NCBI GenBank assembly: GCA_965649825.1
Contig: OZ287707.1
Coordinates: 372,001-436,000, forward strand
From: Penicillus capitatus
Taxonomy: Eukaryota; Chlorophyta
Length of the DNA stretch: 64,000 bases
Direction of reading: 5' to 3'
Below, piece by piece: positions 59,558-64,000 of this stretch. The position numbers and the translations under genes were made by a program. Position 1 is the first letter of the stretch. Every line of letters starts with the position of its first letter. The notes beneath the pieces are model-generated. The model had not been told where the DNA came from and searched no databases. It worked only from the letters and a program-made list of their open reading frames with translations.

Positions 59558-62460
59558 TTACGACGTCCGTGCATTCCGATCGAGGATTTGATCCAATAGA
59601 TTTGAACAGAGAACCGACGTGGAAGGCAAGGCTTGTGAGGGAATCTTCGACCAGTTGGCGAGATCCAGTTGTGTCGCGCTCTCTGCATCGACAGAGTCGA
59701 CATCCATTGCATCGGTGTGTCGAGCAGCAACACCAAAGGCCATTTCAAAGACAGAGGGCATTTTTTCGTTCTCTGTCGCCGAGTCCTCTTCCGATTTCAG
59801 TGTTAAGCTTCCTGTCGAGCATTTGCGATCAGAATGCATTCCGTTGCTGCTCGATACCTGTTTCTGTTTCGATGGCGTACTGGTGTGATGAAGACAGGAT
59901 CATCAGAGGGGCATGTGTATGCCTGATACCATTCTCCATTTGGCGACCAGATTTGTACAGAGGTGTGCCTGGCTGGGTAAAGTGAAGGAAACGGATGGGG
60001 TGGGGTCGTCTGGAATAGAGAACACAGGGTGTGCTGTCTCTGGGATCGAAAACCGCCACGGAAACGCCTCCTCCTGTCCTCTCCCGTTCCCTGTGCACAT
60101 TTACAAGGCTCCTTCCTGTACATTAGACGTATGAAAAAGAGCTGACCAGCTGCCGTCTGTTATGTCTCTCAAAGTGACGGCAAATTTATCGGAACTGGAA
60201 TCGACAGTGAGACAGTCGATGGCGAGCTTGGATGCCCATCGCACCGTGAGGCTTTGAAGATCCCAGACAACGAGGAGAGAGGCCATCGGAATGCAGCCGA
60301 CCTGACATGCGGCACTGAATAAACAGTGACAGAATGGGATCGTTCTTACTAGAAAATCAGATGCTCCGACAAAACGCAGTTGAGAGAGTTTCGTTTTCTG
60401 TGGAGCATCCGGAAACGATACATGTCCCAATGTCACCAAAGTTGTTGGATCCCACAGTCCCACCCCGGATGGATAAGCCACAGCCAATACAGAACCGTCA
60501 CTGCTGAAGCAGCATTCCCCTAGTGGCTGATCTGAACAATATTCCATCGGATGTGACCATCTATTCGTGACACAGACAGAACCTCTGAACGATCCAATCG
60601 CCTTGCATCTCCACAAGCTGCTCTGATCGGCAAACTGCCTGGTCCACAAACGAAAGCTCCCTTTTGGACTCGTGGTGACAACGAGATCGTCAACAGGTGA
60701 ACAGCAGATGGCAGCAATGCCTCCTCTGCATCGCCACTGGTTATTGCTGATGGCACGGCAAAGGAAAGGAGACCAGACTTGTGGGGATCCATGACTTCGG
60801 TGTTGAGATGAAATGTATTCTCAGAGGCACTCCAGTCAAAAAACCGCACGTCTGTTTTGATCTCGCTGTCGATCAGCTGACTACGAACCGTCACTGCTGC
60901 CAGAACTGTTCCAAGAGGATTGAAGACGATAGATTGGAGAACGGGCTCGGTGGAGTGATGCCCTGGGTCTATTCGGTGCTTCGTTTTCGATACAGCCATT
61001 CTGGACACCACCTAACGAATCCTGCTCATCTCAAAATGGACAGAGACCGAGAGACCTGCAGTTTGGCAACGTGTTTGTCCTGGGCCAGATCATAGAACTG
61101 AACTGAACAGCTGTCGATTGGAAGGACCAGATATCCAGTTCCTGGCTGCACAGCATAACACCGGCCCTCTTGCTGTCGTCGCTCACAGAACACGGATGCC
61201 GTGATCCCATAAACCGAGAGTGTCACCTGCCGACACAAATCAGAGAATCTATGGCGTGCATATGTCCATACTTTGTAGTTGGAGCTGTCGACGATTTTGA
61301 AGCTGTTGTCCTGGAATGCCACGAGAAAGAGTGACGGCCTGTGAGGATGGATCTCCATTGCCGTTGCGTTCAACCCCAGCCTCGGTACAAATTTCATGTT
61401 CAGATCACTCAAATGCCATGACACCTCCACACCACCATCACCCCAATGAAACACTCCTCATCCTTTACAGCAGGACCATACCAAGACACCTTCCTCTCCA
61501 ATAGAAAACAGAAAATGGCCATCGCCTGAGAATCGAAGAGAGGATGCTGCAGAGGCATGCCAGTGAAGGGTGATCGGAATGCGTTCTGCGATGATCGACC
61601 CCTCGGAGTGCATCATGTTCTGATACAGCAGGATTTTCCCTGAAGTGCATCCCACAGCCAGTTGCTCATCCATTGGATCCACACAGACACACTTCACAAT
61701 GCCTCTCATTCTTTGCCCTGTCACGGTAGCATCGTACGTGCACACGTTCTGGAAATGTCAGATGCCGACAGCTGCGTTGATCGGGAACGGATATCAGCGT
61801 TGCGTCATCCGTCTTGGAACGGCACACGATGCACAGTGTTTTGCCAGAAGGACTCAAACAGAGCGAAGATCTATGGGATAACTCAAGACAGAAGCTTTCA
61901 TCCCGTTGTAGATCGGGCAGTTTATATCGCAGAATCTAAATCCATCCACGCTAACAGCGCAGTGGCACTCAGAAACATGAGCAGGATTGACCTTGGACCC
62001 TTCTGGCCTCTCTTTGCAGAGACAGCTGACGTACACGACACCCATCACATCGCAGTACTCCTGACCACACCAGCTTTGATGTGACAGGAGACGGATGTGC
62101 CACAGAGAGCAGTACAGACCATGTCTGTGATTTCGGAGCATTCGGGCAGAACATCGCAAGCGGTCACTCTCCTCTGCAGCACGAAATCCCAGAGCAGTAT
62201 CTTCTCTTTCGTCGCCACCACGATCTGCACCGCCCTCTCATTCCATTCATCATGATCCGACAGACCACCTGCGTCGATGCCTCTCCTCCGAGTGTCGCGA
62301 TTTTGATCACTCTGTGATGATGCGATTCGGAGATCCGTCGGGCCGTAAGGGCACTGTACACGTAGAGTCCCTTCTCTCCCGCCGTCGCCACGTACTTGCC
62401 ATCGCGTGAGAACGTCGTTCCCCTTCCCACGATCCGTGCTCCGCCGTAGAAGGCAGACAT
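59558..62460 (-). CDS. WDR75: WDR75/UTP17-like WD40 protein of the small-subunit processome
   Basis: Begins MSAFYGGARIVGRGTTFSRD and continues through two WD40 halves. Markers are GEKGLYVYSALTARR, VDPMDEQLAVGCTSGKILLY, FSGDGHFLFSIGEEGVLVW, FVPRLGLNATAMEIHPHRPS, DVRFFDWSASENTF and CCFSSDGSVLAVAYPSGVGL. A long C-terminal tail contains IPSQALPSTSVLCSNLLDQI. The order, with a conserved FxPRLG segment and the ALPS-like tail motif, matches WDR75 rather than other WD proteins. WDR75 works in 18S rRNA processing in the nucleolus. Exons are many and short, and borders near 60100 and 60350 are tentative. Confidence 0.82.
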
Positions 62461-62640
62461 GACCTTGTACAAATCCGCCTCGTCTTGGCGTCTGCTTTGC
62501 TCTCTGACCACGCCGACACGGAACGCGATGTACGACAATTCAATCGGTGCCGAGATGAAGGGAATCGTGTCGGGTACGTCCAATGCAGCAGTCCTATTTC
62601 GTTCCTTTCATCCGTTCCATTTTTGGTTCCCTTCCAGTCA

Positions 62641-62960
62641 ATGATTGAGACAAATGCGACGAAAGAGATGCAAGATTCTCCCAAGATGATGTGAGAAATG
62701 CTCAGAGATACATCGCACTTCACTCCACCCGACGAGCTTACAGAATCCAGCGTCGATCCTCAAAAACAGGGCGAATCGATCGAGCCGTCGACACATGCCA
62801 CATCCAAACTGCAGCGCTGTTAAATAACGAAAAAGGACGGCGGAGACTTAAACACCTCGTTGAATCGACGGAGCTTATAGAGAAAAGCGTTGCACCTCCT
62901 TTCATCCTCCGTCCCGCCGCTCCTTTCAAACTCAATCAACTGGGCCGTCTTTTTCGCTAA
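62641..62960 (+). CDS. Small basic protein (88 residues)
   Basis: Two exons (62641-62690, 62744-62960) with a 53-nt GT-AG intron. The sequence starts MIETNATKEMQDSPKM and ends in a basic helix (NEKGRRRLKHLVESTELIEK) and a hydrophobic/Pro tail (SVAPPFILRPAAPFKLNQLG). No family is recognised. It is divergent from WDR75, 181 nt between starts. Confidence 0.45.
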
Positions 62961-63003
62961 CTTGTTCGTGCTCTTTTGTCAAGTCATGCTAACAGTGGCA
63001 GGG

Positions 63004-63243
63004 ATGGCAACACATCCGCGTGCCCCTGTGCCAGCAACGGTCGAAGGAAGGAGGCTTTATTTCGAAGAGTCCTTGAGACAACTGTAAGAAATAGAAACTG
63101 CTGTCATTGCTACACCACAGTTGCTGAAGAAATCAGGTGATAGAACCTCGGCCTCTGCTTTAATCGACGTTGACTTATGATGCAGATTCTCGTCCGTCCG
63201 TCCGTTGAACGACGAAGATGTTGACCGCGTTTTCCTTAACTGA
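63004..63243 (+). CDS. Possible micro-gene (45 residues)
   Basis: MATHPRAPVPATVEGRRLYF runs to 63083. Removing 63084-63185 (gtaag...gcag) gives an acidic tail PLNDEDVDRVFLN and a stop at 63243. An earlier in-frame ATG is at 62986. The phases fit, but the single 102-nt intron is long for this window and there is no family support. Confidence 0.25.
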
Positions 63244-63429
63244 AGCTATGAAGACGGCAGATCGATGTGATGTCGATCTTGTGCTGCAGAATGTAAAACC
63301 TATCCGCCTTTTCGCGTTTGCTGGATTGCGTCCACTTCTACGATGAACGCGTGCACAGTGATCGAACCTCCTCGTGAACTCGCCGCCAATGAACTGGGCC
63401 TACCTAATACAGGCAGGTCATCCATTTTC

Positions 63430-63653
63430 GTAATTCTGTCGCGGCAGTACTACGGATCCGCTGCGCGTCCGACGCGACAGTATTGCATCAACAGTAGTAT
63501 TGGCGCGTTCTGATACGCTGCCGCGGTGACAGTACCATCGTGGCAGCGCGAAAGAACGCGCAGATACCATCGTACCTGTGTATAAAAGATCTTTCTCGTT
63601 GTTTTCTTTGTCAAAAAGAAAACAAACGAAAAAGATCTCTATACACTTAGAAA
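63430..63653 (+). repeat. Third copy of the element gene leader
   Basis: GC-rich stretch like the TIR interior (ctgtcgcggcagt, gcgcagataccat), then a TATA-like tataaaa at 63581. An extended hairpin follows with arms 63584-63610 and 63612-63638 just before the ATG. No tRNA-like module or UFL1-like stretch is seen here. Confidence 0.75.
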
Positions 63654-64000
63654 ATGCAACCAGTGACAATGACGGAAGCAAGAGCACAGCTGGGGGCGGC
63701 CAACTTCGACTGGGGGATGATCGGGCCGGTGCTGGCCAGGATGGTGGAACACGTGGGGAGGATTAACGGGGCGGTTCGCAGGCGTGGATCGGCGATAGCG
63801 CCGGTGCGTGGAAGGGATGATTTGAGGAATTGGGTGTATCTTTCGGTTCGGGATTCTTTGGCGATCGGCAACCAAGTGGGGGTGGTTACGTGGCGTGTCG
63901 TAATGAACCGTGTACTTGGGCGGTTAATTCACCATGGGGTTACGCAGCAAGGAAATGCAGTTCAAAGGGATGAACTTGTGTGGGAATTTCACCTCTTGTG
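63654..64000 (+). CDS. Element protein, third copy (cut by window end)
   Basis: Starts MQPVTMTEARAQLGAANFDW and stays open to the window edge, about 115 residues. It matches element protein 1 along its length (GPVLARMVEHVGRINGAVRR; VVTWRVVMNRVLGRLIHHGV), with many substitutions but no break. This shows the gene exists outside the TIR element. Confidence 0.75.
   Translation, partial: MQPVTMTEARAQLGAANFDWGMIGPVLARMVEHVGRINGAVRRRGSAIAPVRGRDDLRNWVYLSVRDSLAIGNQVGVVTWRVVMNRVLGRLIHHGVTQQGNAVQRDELVWEFHLL

Overview
The window is nuclear DNA of a unicellular eukaryote, most likely a photosynthetic protist (alga). Most genes are broken by GT-AG introns of roughly 45-60 nt. Plastid-type genes are present: a DUF1517/FLAP1-like protein, a DUF6816-like protein with a transit-peptide-like leader, and an RsmG-type rRNA methyltransferase. 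Typical eukaryotic machinery is present (exportin-4, UFL1, WDR5, WDR75, CLC, DHHC). A long protein with repeated MSP/ASH-type domains at 53.9-59.5 kb suggests a flagellated cell. The receptor-like TKL kinase style and the L-arabinokinase resemble green-lineage genes, but I cannot name the organism. All exon models were built by eye from frames, splice signals and family similarity.

Layout. 0.1-8.3 kb: L-arabinokinase-like kinase (-), an unknown gene (+), and three minus-strand genes, one plastid-like. 8.4-12.8 kb: a NACHT/HEAT STAND protein (+). 13.5-17.2 kb: a divergent pair with start codons 11 nt apart (small gene and FLAP1-like), then a pyruvyl-transferase-like Golgi protein (-). 17.4-25.5 kb: exportin-4 and a SNF2/CW/RING ATPase, both minus. 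26.2-34.3 kb: a small gene, a saccharopine-dehydrogenase-like oxidoreductase, a RING-CH membrane protein, a CLC transporter whose stop codon overlaps that of convergent RsmG, and a small membrane protein. 34.6-37.8 kb: a receptor-like kinase. 38.2-42.7 kb: a CS-domain protein, WDR5, a DHYC-type palmitoyltransferase and a membrane protein. 42.8-51.0 kb: a METTL2/6/8-type gene and UFL1, formerly a tight divergent pair, now pushed apart by an insertion. 51.1-62.5 kb: a small membrane protein, a TUL1/FLY-like E3, the ASH-repeat protein and WDR75. 62.6-64.0 kb: small genes, then another copy of the inserted repeat family.

The main novelty is the insertion. About 3.95 kb (43768-47719) sits between two direct copies (599 and 596 bp) of the METTL/UFL1 start region, so each host gene survives intact on one side. 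At its centre is a 3.23 kb element with 501-bp, nearly identical terminal inverted repeats. Each TIR carries a tRNA-like pol III promoter module and a 45-bp stretch close to a UFL1 coding exon. Just inside each TIR is a hairpin leader and a copy of an unrecognised ~145-residue gene, the two pointing at each other. A third copy starts at 63654. I see no transposase, integrase or polymerase motif.

The genome is very compact: divergent starts lie 12-54 nt apart, convergent stops overlap, and several inferred introns are only 17-32 nt long.
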